64,000 nt of DNA, taken from Cokeromyces recurvatus. Its lineage: Eukaryota; Mucoromycota; Mucoromycetes; Mucorales; Mucoraceae. Shown here piece after piece: positions 1 through 13,250 of the stretch (its first letter is position 1; the number at the start of each line of letters is the position of its first letter). A model generated the notes under the pieces. That model was not told the origin of the DNA and searched no databases. It saw nothing but the letters and a program-made list of their open reading frames with translations. The position numbers and the translations under genes are program-made. The stretch lies in assembly GCF_025118155.1 (NCBI RefSeq), contig NW_026251389.1:744001-808000 (forward strand), given 5' to 3'.

Positions 1-575
1 CAGACTACACGAGAGTTAGTAAGTTCAGATTGATCACGGAAATCCTTTTCACGTTCCTGTTAAACAAAATTACTTTAGTAGCCTGTTTTTTTTCCCTCTA
101 TTTTTCCCCTATTTCACTTACTCGTTGAGCATTTTGCTCAATTTGAATATCTTCAACACGTTCGTTTAATTCATGTACTCTTCTAACTAAGGCTATATAA
201 TTTATTAGCTATGCTTTTATTTCCTTAATCCTAAAAAATAAAATAAAATAAACAATAGATGACTTACTAGAAACACCTTCGGCACTGTGATCATGATGAT
301 CAGTTGGATCATCAAAATCCATATCGAGAGTAAGTCTCTAACAATTAAAAAAAAAAAAAAAATAAGACAAATAGTATTTAAATCTTACATGCTAAATAAT
401 TACGGTTTTTGTACTGTCGAACCAAGAATTAGAAACAACTGCCAAACAGATGGCATGATCCCCAGATTCCATTGAAGTGAAAGTAAAACGACCAGAGGAC
501 TTACTTTTAGTTTCAACAATCTTATGACCTTGTGGAAGTTCCTAATATTTTATATTCAAACGTTATATTCAATTT

Positions 576-615
<40 letters not shown>

Positions 616-895
616 CTTACTTCAACTGTAATTTCAATCTTCACATCAGGATTTTCAATCCACTGATTTTGAGCACTAGAAAACTGTTCTGACTTGTACA
701 CACCTATATAAATGCGTTAACTAATCTATTCTACACATTTGTCTTTCTTTCTCATTTACCGATAACCATGGTTTCCTTTGGTAAATCTTCAATAAAGCAT
801 TTTTTCTCGGATCCCTCCAAATAAAAGTATAATGCTTGTGTGCTAGTTAAATAGGTAACAAGTAATAAAAGTGCCGAGAAGCGTAATTGAACCAT
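1..895 (-). CDS. p24 family cargo receptor, alpha type (TMED4/9, Erp1-like), partial
   Basis: Type I membrane protein of the early secretory pathway. p24 proteins cycle between ER and Golgi in COPI and COPII vesicles and help sort cargo. The start ATG (895-893) opens a hydrophobic signal peptide (MVQLRFSALLLLVTYLTSTQA). It is followed by ALYFYLEGSEKKCFIEDLP and ETMVIG, the signature start of the GOLD domain in alpha-type p24 proteins, with the conserved Cys. Later exons read QFSSAQNQWIENPDVKIEITVE, then GRFTFTSMESGDHAICL, which gives the second GOLD cysteine, and then a coiled-coil segment (RVHELNERVEDIQIEQNAQR, and ERE..DFRDQSELTNSR). The first donor is G|GTAAAT near 760. The transmembrane segment and cytosolic tail lie beyond base 1, so the gene is cut by the window edge. 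Confidence 0.9.
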
Positions 896-1475
896 CTAGT
901 TATATATGCCAAAATATACACGCGTGAAATAAAGAATAAAAAATAAAATGAAATAAAATAAAATAAAATAAAAATTAACAAAATCAGGGTCGGCCAATCA
1001 AAAGCGTAAATTCAACTACTTTTGTACTCAACGTTGAACTGCTTGATTTGTTAAAAAAAAAAAGAAAAAGAATATGATAGTTTATTATGCTTTAGTTGTC
1101 TATTTTATGCTGACCCATTAATCTATTTGTGACAGTTTAGAGTAAGACTAATTCCTAACAATGCTAAATAATAATAAAAAATGTTAGTGTAAGAGTGTAT
1201 ATTATTATTTTTTTGTTATATAGCTCACAAGAGATTATTTAGAACTTAATAATCTATATAAATATATGTGCTTTAAGCAATAATGGTACTACTTTTATTG
1301 CATAGTATTTGACTAACAAAGTTGGAATTAGCTCACTATTTAGATAATCACACAACAACAAAAAAAAAGTGCTTCTTAAGCGTAGCACTGGTAACAAAGT
1401 TTTTTTTTCTTCCTTGAAACCAAGATATGATAATGACTTAGATATTCATTTCATGTAGCTATTGAATAATAACGG

Positions 1476-1529
<54 letters not shown>

Positions 1530-1929
1530 ATTACATTATAAAGATCTTTGAGACTTTTATAACAAGACTTCACCATTTACTCATTATAAACTTTTAACAA
1601 TAAGTCACAGAAAGCATTTACATGTAAAATTTATCTACTAAGCTTAATATAATGCCTTGTTCTTTCTTTCTTTTTCTTTTTTTTTACTAGTATTAACTTT
1701 AGATTATCAATTTTCACAAAAAGATATAATTAACTGTACAGCAAACAGATGACCAAATGGCATAAATGGTAAGGTATAAATAGATGAATATATAAGATAA
1801 CTCACATTAAATTTGCATTTGGAGTATATTCGTGACGGCCTAGAAAAAATATATAATTGGCACGTAAAATCATTTTTTTTATTTTTTATTTTTTATTTTT
1901 TTTTTTTCCCTATCGTTGAAACCAGATTA
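896..1929. other. Intergenic region between divergent p24 and CENP-I genes
   Basis: About 1 kb of AT-rich DNA upstream of both flanking genes, so it probably holds both promoters. It contains an uninterrupted A run at about 1476-1526 (51 bases) and several T runs. I see no convincing coding sequence or RNA gene. Confidence 0.6.
1476..1526. repeat. Poly(A) tract
   Basis: 51 consecutive A residues in the shared p24/CENP-I upstream region. Confidence 0.95.
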
Positions 1930-4900
1930 ATGAGTTCATTTGAGGGTATATCTACATGCATGCATGTATAAATATATATTATCGTTGTATATCGTTTTAA
2001 TCAATTCTACTTTCAGAAAATTACATTTCGGGATCAGATCAAGAAGACGAATCAATCGATGTTCCTAATGTAATCCCTGGATTGAGAAAAAAAATAAACG
2101 CTGCAACAAAAGATAATGTAGACGAACTCATGAGAGAAATAATGGCGGGAATGAATCCAGGTATAATAGGAAGAAAAAAAAAAAGATCTCTGATTAATTG
2201 ATTGATTCTAAATGCATAAGTTTAAGATAGAATTAAACACTCATCGACTTCAAAACTATTTTAAAAATCTCAAAAAAATATTTCCATTAATCGAACAATA
2301 TGGACTACTAGAACCACAATTCAACGCTTTATTTGAAGCCATTTTGAGTAAAAACTTGCGTATGTTAGCATAAGCTCATTAAAACAACAATATTGCTAAT
2401 ACTAATTTTATAGCGAGTGCATCAGCAAAAATACTTATTCCTTATTTATTGCCAAGAAGTAAGATATCAGACGAATATATTATTCGTATCATTGGAAAAT
2501 TATCACAGAAAGGAGTGGATATGAGTATGGTTGTAAGTTACCTTTTGTTTAATGTAGTAACAAAAAAAATATTAAAATGTATTATTATGATTAGGCTGAG
2601 TTGCTAAAATGGATTATTGCTGTATATGACATTATTGAAAGAAAAGATAGAATTCGTAAATTATACCCCGTTTTATTTCACTATTTACCTTATGTCTCAG
2701 TAAGGTAGATGATACACTATATTTATGATGAATTATATACGTGATTTGAAACTAAGTATATACATATATTTGTATTTTTTTTTAATGATAGATCCCATAT
2801 TTGTCATTTACTTTATTACTTGACTAGAAAAGAACAAGTTACGCCATATAGAGTTAGAAGATTGTAATCATATATTTGTAAATGGGCTATAATTCAATTT
2901 TAATTCTTCTCTATAGGAATGAATTGATTGAATCAGAAAGAAATAATGCAGAGATGATAGGTTTATTATTATATTATCAAACATTTGATATTAGTATTAT
3001 AGTGCCATATAATGTTCGACTCGTCAATGTATTTGTATTCAAAGTAAGAACATATGAATCAATTTATATAGATAGAAAGAAAATATGCATGTAGATTTTA
3101 ATTTCATCTTGTAGAATCCCTGCCTTAATATCACCACTAATCTTGCAAATATTCGTGGATTATGGGCTAATGATGAAATGGAATTAACATTAGATGTGCA
3201 TAAGTCAGACTTTCAATTACCAGCAAGGAAAAAACCTAGAGGTTCACGGTCAAAAAAATTAACAGAAGTAAGTTAGTGACAACAATTTATGAATCAGTGT
3301 TGATGTATCTTTTTTTTTCTTTTTTTTTTTATAGGAACCTTCACGTACATTAGATATAATCGATATTACTCGTATTGCAAATAATGCAGAAAATTTTGAA
3401 ATAGCAGAGCAATTTTATGCAGTATTGGAAAATAGGAGACTACAACATATCTTTTTATGTGATCCAAATGGTAAACACACGTAGAAAAAGAAAAAGAAAA
3501 AAAAAGGGGTACTGATAATCAAAATAGATAATGTTATTGACCGCCTTAGTTATTGGATCACACAAAAAATTATGGATTTGATAAGATGGGGTAATAGTAA
3601 AGATAGTGAAAGACAAGAATTACATGAATTACTAAAGATGCTAGTTAAATTTACACGATTTGCAAAGGTATAACACTTCAGAGGACATGACTTGTTTAAT
3701 ACTCTCCATTCATTCTTTATACTATGTCTAGACTCAACTGGCTGCTATAGAATATATTTTATTTCAATATTTAAAAACATGGAATGGATTCGAATTTCAG
3801 GATGAAATCTTTGAATTAATAACATATATTAAACCTGGTGAATTTAGAGGTATATAACAAAAGTAGAATAAATTTTACACACTCCTAATATATATATATA
3901 TATATAATTACAGAATTATATCAGCAAGTGTTAAAGCCTTTATATAAACTATATGCTGTATCTGATGTCAGATGGAAAACAAAATTAATACTTTGTTATA
4001 CAGAATGGCTAAAGAATTGGGCATTATTGGATTGGAGTCGACATGTACAATTAAGTAAAGAAGGGGAAACAGATGTTGATTACATGTAAAGATCTGATTT
4101 AATGTAGAATAGATTCAATTAAACTAACATACCATTATGATAGAACAAATGTATTTAGTGGTTTAACATTTAACATTAATTACTTTGAAACAATACAAAA
4201 ATTAGTAGAGCATGTTGATCGAATATGCGTTATGGGTTTATTAGCGGAAAATGATAATCCATTGATGCAACATGGCTGTTTAACATTTTTTGAACTTGTA
4301 TCTACTATTTCGTTACAAGACGATATTCCAGATATTATTATTCCTGCTGCTGCTCTTGTTCATCGTAGTTTCTTTTCTACCTCTGCGATGGCAGTGAGTC
4401 GAATGTGTGGGATTATTCATCGATATAAGTTAGCTTTTGAAGAAAACGATAAAAAAACTGAGGACTGGATGTCAAAGCATAATCCTGCCTATCTTGATCA
4501 TTTTAACAAGTACATGATGGACATCTGTAACGCTTTATGGAGAAATCTGGCTTTATCTAATTCATACCAAGATTCGCTAGCCTTTTCATTAAAAGAGTAA
4601 AAGGAGATTGATATTTATGCAACTGCAAGCTGACTCTTTTTTTTTTTATTATAGATTGAGCATTGAAAAATTGAAAGCAATTTGCAAAGAAAGAGACATT
4701 GATGCTAATCTAGTATTATCTATTACTCATTCTTCACCGTTAGTCGGATTTTCTAAACGATTCATGACAGTAAGTGAGTTTTATACTGTAATTATTTAAA
4801 TTTATTCATATTCCAAAATTTCAATAGATGTTAGAAGATGAAGCAAAAATAATACATCAAAGGCCTATTACAGCAAAATATCTAAAGCAGCTTCAAAAGG

Positions 4901-5157
4901 TAAAAGGAAAAAGTAGAATAACAATTAATTTTAATTAAATCTCTTTGTAGCAAGGAGGTATTTCTGTTGACTTTTTTAATTATCGTGTTCAATATTTGGA
5001 TTATTTAAACCAAAATGGATTTATTGGTATATATGATTTACTCTATGCCTGTATGACTTCCTTGATCAAACTTAAAGGAAACGAATCCATCACTTTGAGT
5101 GAAGCTTCTGCTATCAGTGTCTCAACTACAGATACGGCCTCTTTTTCTAATATATAA
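1930..5157 (+). CDS. CENP-I / Mis6 inner kinetochore protein, about 15 exons
   Basis: Subunit of the constitutive centromere-associated network (CCAN), which links centromeric chromatin to the outer kinetochore. The proposed first exon (MSSFE, 1930-1945) joins 2017-2160, 2231-2359, 2414-2532, 2595-2704, 2792-2863, 2917-3043, 3115-3267, 3335-3470 and further exons. Each junction preserves frame with GT-AG signals. Family hallmarks are SHICHLLYYLTRKEQVTPYR (the conserved HLLYLLTR motif of CENP-I) and, near the C terminus, the helical stretch LYKLYAVSDVRWKTKL...CYTEWLKNWALLDW. The longest exon encodes VEHVDRICVMGLLAENDNPL and PAAALVHRSFFSTSAMAVSR. The C terminus is TTDTASFSNI, stop 5155-5157. 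The start exon is the least certain part. The annotation rests on remembered family motifs, not on an alignment. Confidence 0.82.
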
Positions 5158-5749
5158 AAAATGAAAATGAAAATGAAAATGAAAATGAAAATAAAAATAA
5201 AAGTAAAAGTAAAAATAAAAATAAAAATAAAAATAAAAATAAAAATAAAAATAAAAATAAAAATAAAAATAAAAATAAAAATAAAAATAGAGTTATCTTT
5301 TTTTTTTTTAATATGTCAAATAGTACAAACAAGAAATGTAACCATTTTTATTGGTTACTTTATTTTGAAAAAAAGGAATCCATACTCGTGTAATAAAATA
5401 AATAAATTTTATTAATGAAATTTTATTTTCCTCTTCTTCTTTCCCTTTTTTCTTTTTTCCTCTTCTTCTTCTTGTTGTTTTTTCTTTTTCCTTATTCACT
5501 TACTTAATTAGAAGAATATATTATACAATCTTTTCTTTTTTATTATTGTTATTATTAAAAAGAATTAGAAAAAGGAATTAAATAATAGATATTTTCCCTT
5601 AAAACAACAACAAAAAAAAAAGGTAAATATAAAAGGAAAAGGTAATTTTATTTAATAATTTTTACTTAAATAACCCCGAATTTTTATTTTTTTATCTTTT
5701 TGTCTTTTTCTTTCGTCTTTTATATACATATTAAAAGATACATAAAACA
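5158..5749. repeat. (AAAATG/AAAATA)n hexanucleotide satellite and tubulin promoter
   Basis: Directly after the CENP-I stop codon, about 130 bases (5158-5290) consist of AAAATG units grading into AAAATA units. The rest, up to the beta-tubulin start, is pyrimidine-rich on the plus strand and probably holds the tubulin promoter and 5' UTR. ORFs called on either strand here are products of the repeat. Confidence 0.8.
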
Positions 5750-7373
5750 ATGAGAGAAATTATTCACGTTCAAGTTGGTAAGTTTATTCTTTTTTCTTTT
5801 ATTTATTTTGAGGGGGACGAAAGATATTTACATATATAAAGGGGAGGGGTAAAGAAGAAGAAGAAGAAGGAAAAAAGTAGTAAAAGAAAAAAAAAAAGGG
5901 GAAATATATATAAAAAGAAGGGATGTAATAGAAAAAAGAAAAAAAAATAGTGTATAAAAGATAAGAATTTACACAGATTTATCCCCCCCCACACACACAA
6001 AAATAAATAAATAACATAGTCTTATACACTATTTTTTAGGTCAATGTGGTAACCAAATTGGTCAAAAGTTTTGGGAAACAATCTCACAAGAACACGGTCT
6101 TGACACAAATGGAGTCTATGCTGGAGATAATAATCTTCAATTAGAACGTATCAATGTCTTTTATAATGAAGGTTCTTCTGGTCAATATGTACCTCGATCT
6201 GTTCTTGTTGATCTCGAACCTGCTACGATGGATTCAGTACGTGCTAGTCCTTATGGTAAACTTTTCCGTCCTGATAACTTTATCTTTGGTCAAAACGGTG
6301 CAGGTAACTCTTGGGCTAGAGGTTATTATACAGAAGGTGCTGAGTTAGTTGAACAAGTTTTGGATGTTGTTCGTAAAGAAGCTGAACACACGGATTGTCT
6401 TCAAGGTTTCCAATTAGCTCATTCTTTGGGTGGTGGTACCGGTTCTGGTCTTGGTTCTCTTTTATTGTCTAAAATTCGTGAAGAATACCCTGATCGTATG
6501 CTTTGTACCTATTCTGTTGTTCCTTCTCCTAAGGTCTCTGATACGGTTGTTGAACCTTATAATGCTGTCTTATCCGTTCATCAACTTGTTGAAAACTGTG
6601 ATGCTACTTTCTGTATTGATAATGAAGCCCTCTATGATATTTGTTTCCGTACTTTAAAGTTGACTAACCCTGATTATGGTCAATTAAATGAACTCGTCTC
6701 CACTGTCATGTCAGGTGTCTCTACCAGTTTACGTTTCCCTGGTCAATTGAACAGTGATTTACGTAAACTCTTTGTCAACATGGTCCCCTTCCCTCGTCTT
6801 CATTTCTTCATGGTCGGCTTTGCTCCTTTAACTGCCTTTGGTTCTCAACAATATCGTAACTTGAGTGTTCCCGAATTGACAGCTCAAATGTTTGACGCTC
6901 GTAACATGATGGCTGCCTCTGATCCTCGTCATGGTCGTTATTTAACCGTAGCTACCATCTTCCGTGGTCGTCTTTCGACAAAGGAAGTTGAAAACCAAAT
7001 GTTGGCTGTTCAACAAAAGAATTCTTCTTATTTTGTTGAATGGATTCCTAATGGTGTTAAAACCTCTCTTTGTGATATTCCTCCTGTTGGCTTGAAGATG
7101 TCAGGTACCTTTATTGGTAACAGTACAGCTATTCAAGAATTATTTAAACGCGTCAATGATCAATTTACAGCCATGTTTAGAAGAAAGGCTTTCTTGCATT
7201 GGTATACAGGTGAAGGTATGGATGAAATGGAGTTTACAGAAGCTGAATCTAACATGAACGATTTGGTCTCTGAGTATCAACAATACCAAGAAGCTACAGC
7301 TGATGATGAACTTATGGAAGATGAAGACTATCTTGAAGAAGATCAAGTTCTTGAAGAAGAAGAAGAAGATTAA
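5750..7373 (+). CDS. Beta-tubulin
   Basis: GTP-binding subunit of microtubules. Exon 1 (5750-5777) encodes [10 protein letters not shown], the start of the MREI autoregulation motif. A 262-base intron separates it from exon 2 (6040-7373). The product is 453 aa, slightly longer than the usual 445-450, with an acidic tail ending EEEEED. The GTP-binding loop GGGTGSG is at residues 140-146. Residues linked to benzimidazole binding read Cys165, Tyr167, Ala198 and Phe200 by direct counting, whereas sensitive ascomycetes usually have Phe167 and Glu198. The large second exon and C/T-rich codon third positions suit a highly expressed gene. Confidence 0.98.
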
Positions 7374-7622
7374 GATTCCTTTATTTTATTTTATTTTTTT
7401 TTTTATTCCCCTCCCCTCCTCGTCTCTCCCTCTCCCCCTCCCCCCTTTTTTTTTTCTCTCAATTATACACAAATAATCTTAATATCCCCACCCATCATCA
7501 TAATTCAAGAAAGAAAGAAAAAAAAAATAAATAAAAATTATGCTTATTTTGATTGGTTAAAACAAAACTATAATACGTATAATTAGATATCATATTATTT
7601 TATAAACGTTTGTTCTTTTAAT

Positions 7623-7943
7623 ATGGATACCTTTAATTCTCAACATTCTTCTTCCTTATTGAATTATAATGAAGATTCAATAGAATCCAATCCTTTTGCA
7701 AATGCTTCTTCTCAATCACCTGAGATTGAAACATCATCAACAATAGAGACCCATTTACCCAATGATTTACAAGAAGACGATTCAGTAAAAGAAGAAACAA
7801 ATCAAAATGAATTAACAAATGAGTTGGGAGAATTGAGTTTAAATACTCAACCCAATGTGATTACTAAAGACAATAGAGAAGAAGATACCCAAGTAAATAT
7901 AAAGCCTTCTTCCTTTATATATGTTTATTATTCGGGAGGAAAA

Positions 7944-7996
<53 letters not shown>

Positions 7997-9561
7997 TTAT
8001 TATAGTCAGCATCTTTACAAGTACCCAAAAGTGGATCTCGACCTTATTTTAAGGTGACAATTGAAGATCCACAAAAAGTAGGTGATGCTATTAAAGCTTA
8101 TATTATCTATAAAGTGAGAACAAAGGCAAGTCATAATGATAATAATAAAAAAAAAAAAAATGCATAAAGATATTTATTTATTTATTCTTCTTTTTATAGA
8201 CCAATTCTCCTGCTTTTCGTTCTTCTGAATTTGTAGTGGCAAGACGCTTCAGTGACTTTTTATGGTTATATAATCAACTTACGTTAGGTAATCCTGGTGT
8301 GATTGTACCACCTGTTCCAGAAAAACATGCTTTCTTAGGTATACTATTTGTAATGAATTCAACTAGGGAAAAAAAAGAATTAATATAGTATTACATATAA
8401 GGACGATTTCAAAACGATTTTGTAGAATCAAGAAGAATAGCCTTGGAGCGCTGCCTACAAAAAATAGTAGCTCATCCAATGCTATATGGTGATCCTGATT
8501 TAAAAGTCTTTCTAGAAAGCGAGTCATTTAATGTGGAGGTAAGTAAAGTCGAAAATGATGGACCTCTGTGTATATATCACGAAATTTCACAATTTTTGAT
8601 CATGGCTTCTTTAGAAACGACAACGGAGAGCAGAACCTGAGAATTCTAAAATGAGTTTTATGCGATCCTTTGGTGAAACGATAACACATGCAGCTACAAA
8701 TCCATTTTCTAAATTTGTTGAAGTAGATGAATGGTTTGAATCAAAAAAGAACCAATTAGATGCATTAGAAGTACAATTAAAGGGCTTATTAAAGAGTGTA
8801 GAAGGCGTGATTAAGCAGAGAAAGGGTAAAAAAAAAAAGAATATGTTTAAAATAGATAAGAGGGACTCAAGATAGGATTAAAATAGAGTTGGGCGCGGCT
8901 ACTTTGGATTTTGGAGAAAGTATGTTCCCACTTGCTTCAGCTGAATTAAATCGAAATTTATCCACTCATTTAATGGTCTTGGGTGAAATACAAAAGAAAA
9001 TGAAAGATCTACATGAACAACAAGCCCAATATGATATTATCACTTTAGAGAATACAATTGATGAATATATTCGAATCATTGGTTCTATTAGAGTAAAGAA
9101 ATTAGAGACATTTTTTTTTTTATAAATAGGAAGCATACTGTGTGTGTGTGTGTGTGTGTGTTTATATTTTCATAACTCTCTGTTTACAATAGATTGCCTT
9201 CAATGCAAGAATAAAAGCATTTCAAACTTATCAACAAGCAGACTCTGAATATCAAAAGAAATTAAGCTTATTTGAAAAACTCAAACAACAGAAAGCAGAT
9301 AAACAACACGAATTAAATGAAATGAAAGCAAGAGTGGAGGAATTAAGAGACGAGTTTGATGATATTTCAAAATTAATCAAGAATGAACTTGATAGATTTG
9401 ATAAAGAAAAAGTAGAAGATTTTCGTGATAGTGTAGAGCAATTCCTTAAAAGTATGATTGAACATCAAAAACAAATTATTGCTTTATGGGAGACTTATTT
9501 TGAGCAAACAGAAGGATTAAGTGATAATGATGGAGAAGAAGTAACTGCATCAACAATTTAA
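7623..9561 (+). CDS. Sorting nexin Vps5-like (SNX1/2), PX-BAR protein
   Basis: Membrane-bending subunit of the retromer SNX-BAR coat, working at endosomes in endosome-to-Golgi recycling. Seven exons (7623-7892, 8006-8125, 8200-8338, 8402-8538, 8615-8825, 8887-9092, 9193-9561) join in frame to give about 483 aa. An acidic, Ser/Asn-rich N terminus leads into a PX domain (from about residue 100) with the phosphoinositide-binding motif VARRFSDFLWLYNQL and PPVPEK. Then FNVE leads into a C-terminal BAR coiled-coil region, including EYIRIIGSIR|IAFNARIKAFQTY. Intron 1 contains an A run of about 47 bases. Intron 2 appears to use a GC donor (AAG|GCAAGT). Confidence 0.92.
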
Positions 9562-9719
9562 TAATAAATATTTGCTTGTAAAATAATAATAATAATAGAA
9601 AAAAAAAAAAAATAAAGAGTTAAATATAAGCGGCCAATCATAGATAGCTTCATATTTTATTGTAATTTGTATTTTTTTTATTCTTTTCTTTTTTTTTTTT
9701 TATAATTTAATTTTGCATC

Positions 9720-10487
9720 ATGGTCAATCTTTCATTATATTCTATAAAAGCTGTTATTTTACTTGATGCGGAGGGTAATCGCGTATTAGCTAAATACTAT
9801 GATAATGAACACACTACTTTAAAACAACAAAAGCAGTTTGAAAAAGGTTTATTCGATAAAACAAAGCGTGCGCAAGGTAAAGAAACTTGGAGTTGAATCC
9901 ATGAATGGATTGCTTACATATGTATACATCTATATAGGCGAAGTTATTTTATATGATAATCAAATTGTTTTGTATCGTTCAAATATTGATATTTTCTTTT
10001 ATGTTGTCGGTTCAATGGAAGAGAATGAGTTGATTTTATTAAGCATGTTGAATGCTTTCTATGATGCAGTTTCTACTTTATTAAGGTATATTATAGTTAT
10101 ATATATAAAGAGAGAGAGAGAGTGAGAGAGAGGAAAGAAAGCTTATTTCTATCTATAGATATCAAGTTGAAAAACGTGCTGTAATGGATAATTTAGATTT
10201 AGTCATTCTTTGTCTTGATGAAACTGTAGATGGAGGGTAATTGAATATAAATAATATTTAAATAGATGAAGGAAAAAAAAAAAAGCTGTTCTAAACCCCC
10301 TCCCCCCCTTTTTTTTTCTTTTAATATACAATACAATAGAATTATATTAGAAACAGACTCAAACGCAATTGTTAGTCGAGTATCTAAACCTCGTATGGAC
10401 ATGGTCGATATTCCTTTTTCTGAACAAACTTTGCTACAGGCCTATCAAACTGCAAAAGACAAATTTGCTAATCAATTATTGAGATAG
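9720..10487 (+). CDS. RET3: Coatomer subunit zeta (zeta-COP)
   Basis: Small longin-fold subunit of the COPI coat, which carries Golgi-to-ER retrograde traffic. Four exons (9720-9876, 9938-10085, 10159-10236, 10340-10487) encode 176 aa. The sequence starts [20 protein letters not shown] and continues RVLAKYYD, typical of zeta-COP. Later segments [40 protein letters not shown] and [19 protein letters not shown] match the family throughout. The C terminus is [13 protein letters not shown]. It begins 159 bp after the Vps5 stop on the same strand, so the Vps5 3' UTR and this promoter share a short gap. Confidence 0.96.
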
Positions 10488-11708
10488 AAAAAGCACTTGC
10501 ATACACACGTATATAATATTGTATTCTATTATATATGTAAACCTTATTATTATTAATAAACTCCCCCCCCTTTTTTTTTTCTTTTTATTACCGGAATTGT
10601 CCTTTGAACAATGATGTTTTAGTAAAAGCTTAATGATAATAATAAAAAGCAGGGAATGTTTTCTTTTCTTTGTTGACAGTTATACGAAAAAACAAAAAAA
10701 GAGAGAGAGAGGGAAGGGGAAAGGAAAACATACACTTCTTCTTCAAATTTTTACAGCAATGATAATAAAATGAATATGTCTGTATTTGTATATTTTGTCA
10801 TTTATGTTTACAGCATATATTGTCATCGAAATAAACTACTCAGTCTCGGATTTAAATATAATAAAGATGAGAAAGGAGAAAGATTACATAATATATAATG
10901 GACAGCTCGGATATTGATATGCCCCAATTTTTTTTTTCTAGTTAAATAGAACAAAAAATATGCTGTGTATTATTCATTGTTATACAATAAAGACATTATT
11001 TTAAACAAATATAATCGATACCTTTTAAATCGAAACGACAACAAACAAATGTGTCGTTGAAAGCGGAAAACACTATTTTCTTTTCGGACAGGTACCCGCT
11101 TCATTTCACTCCTATTTTTTTATACTACATACTTTTAATAACCTCCTATTAGTATAGATTGAGGGGGAGGAGGAGGAGGAGAAAGAAGGTGTGTATATAC
11201 ATGTGTATATATAGATGTTATAATAAGGGGATATAAGAATGATTTATATGATCCGGAATAAAGTATAAATTTGGTACTTACAGTATATTGAGTTATACAA
11301 TACATCATGTATGCATAGGTTATACACATATACATACACATAATAAATGTTTGAACGAAATCTTTACTTTTTACATCATGACCCAAAATAATACTATGTA
11401 GCAAGTAAAAATGCTATACATAAACCTTTTCTTTTTCTTTTGTGCCTTTTTTTTTTTTTTTTTTTTTTTTATTCCTCATTCAATCCCTTAAAAAGATAGA
11501 AAAAAAAAAAATAAAAAAAAAGACTCCTCTCTTTTCTTCACTTTCCCCTTTTCTTCTCCCCTTGAATCATTTATTTTCGTTATTTATATAAAAATTCATT
11601 AGTTTTTTTTTTCCTTCTCTTTTCTCCTCCCCCTCTCTTTTTCCTTCTATCTTCTCATAATCACTACTCAGTCTTCTTTTTAATTATCTTTTCGCTTAAA
11701 AAAAAATT
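10488..11708. other. Intergenic region upstream of the C2H2 gene
   Basis: About 1.2 kb without a supportable gene. It is AT-rich, with homopyrimidine stretches in the last 300 bases before the C2H2 start, consistent with a long 5' leader or promoter. ORFs here are low-complexity. Confidence 0.5.
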
Positions 11709-12742
<1,034 letters not shown>

Positions 12743-13250
12743 ATACAATGCATCCCATTTTTCTTTTCTTTTTTTACTCCTTTTTATTATAGCAAAAAGA
12801 AAAAAACTCCCTAAAAAATATGTATTATCACATTTATTCACCAATCTCCTATATCTACCTCTTACTCACTCACTCACTCACCCACTCACTTATACATATT
12901 ATCTACATAAGCCTAATTGTAATTAAGTTATGATGTTATTATTACCAAAAGAAGAGTACTTGTATCCTTCATTCTAATAATAAATCAGAGAAATAATAAT
13001 AAAATAATTGTGTTCAGATCCCTTTTGTATTGTATACAATCATATACTTGCTTCACAGTGCATTTCTATTTGTTATTTATTAAGTCATCATTCTATAAAA
13101 TCAGAAAAGTAAAGTTTTTTTTTTCTTCTTCTAAATCCTTGAATTACACAGGTCTCCTTTTTTGTTCTTAATTATTCTCTTCTTCTTCTTCTTGGTATAA
13201 ACGTTGCAACAATAACAATGATACAAAAAAAAAAATCTTGCCACATGGCT
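12743..13250. other. Intergenic region between convergent C2H2 and SNRNP25 genes
   Basis: About 500 bases holding the two 3' UTRs. It includes a short (ACTC)n-like run near 12866-12890 and T-rich stretches. I see no gene. Confidence 0.5.

Noticed and set aside
5147..5415. Overlapping ORFs of FLFLFL and KIKIKI type
   Set aside because: Both are translations of the AAAATA satellite on opposite strands.
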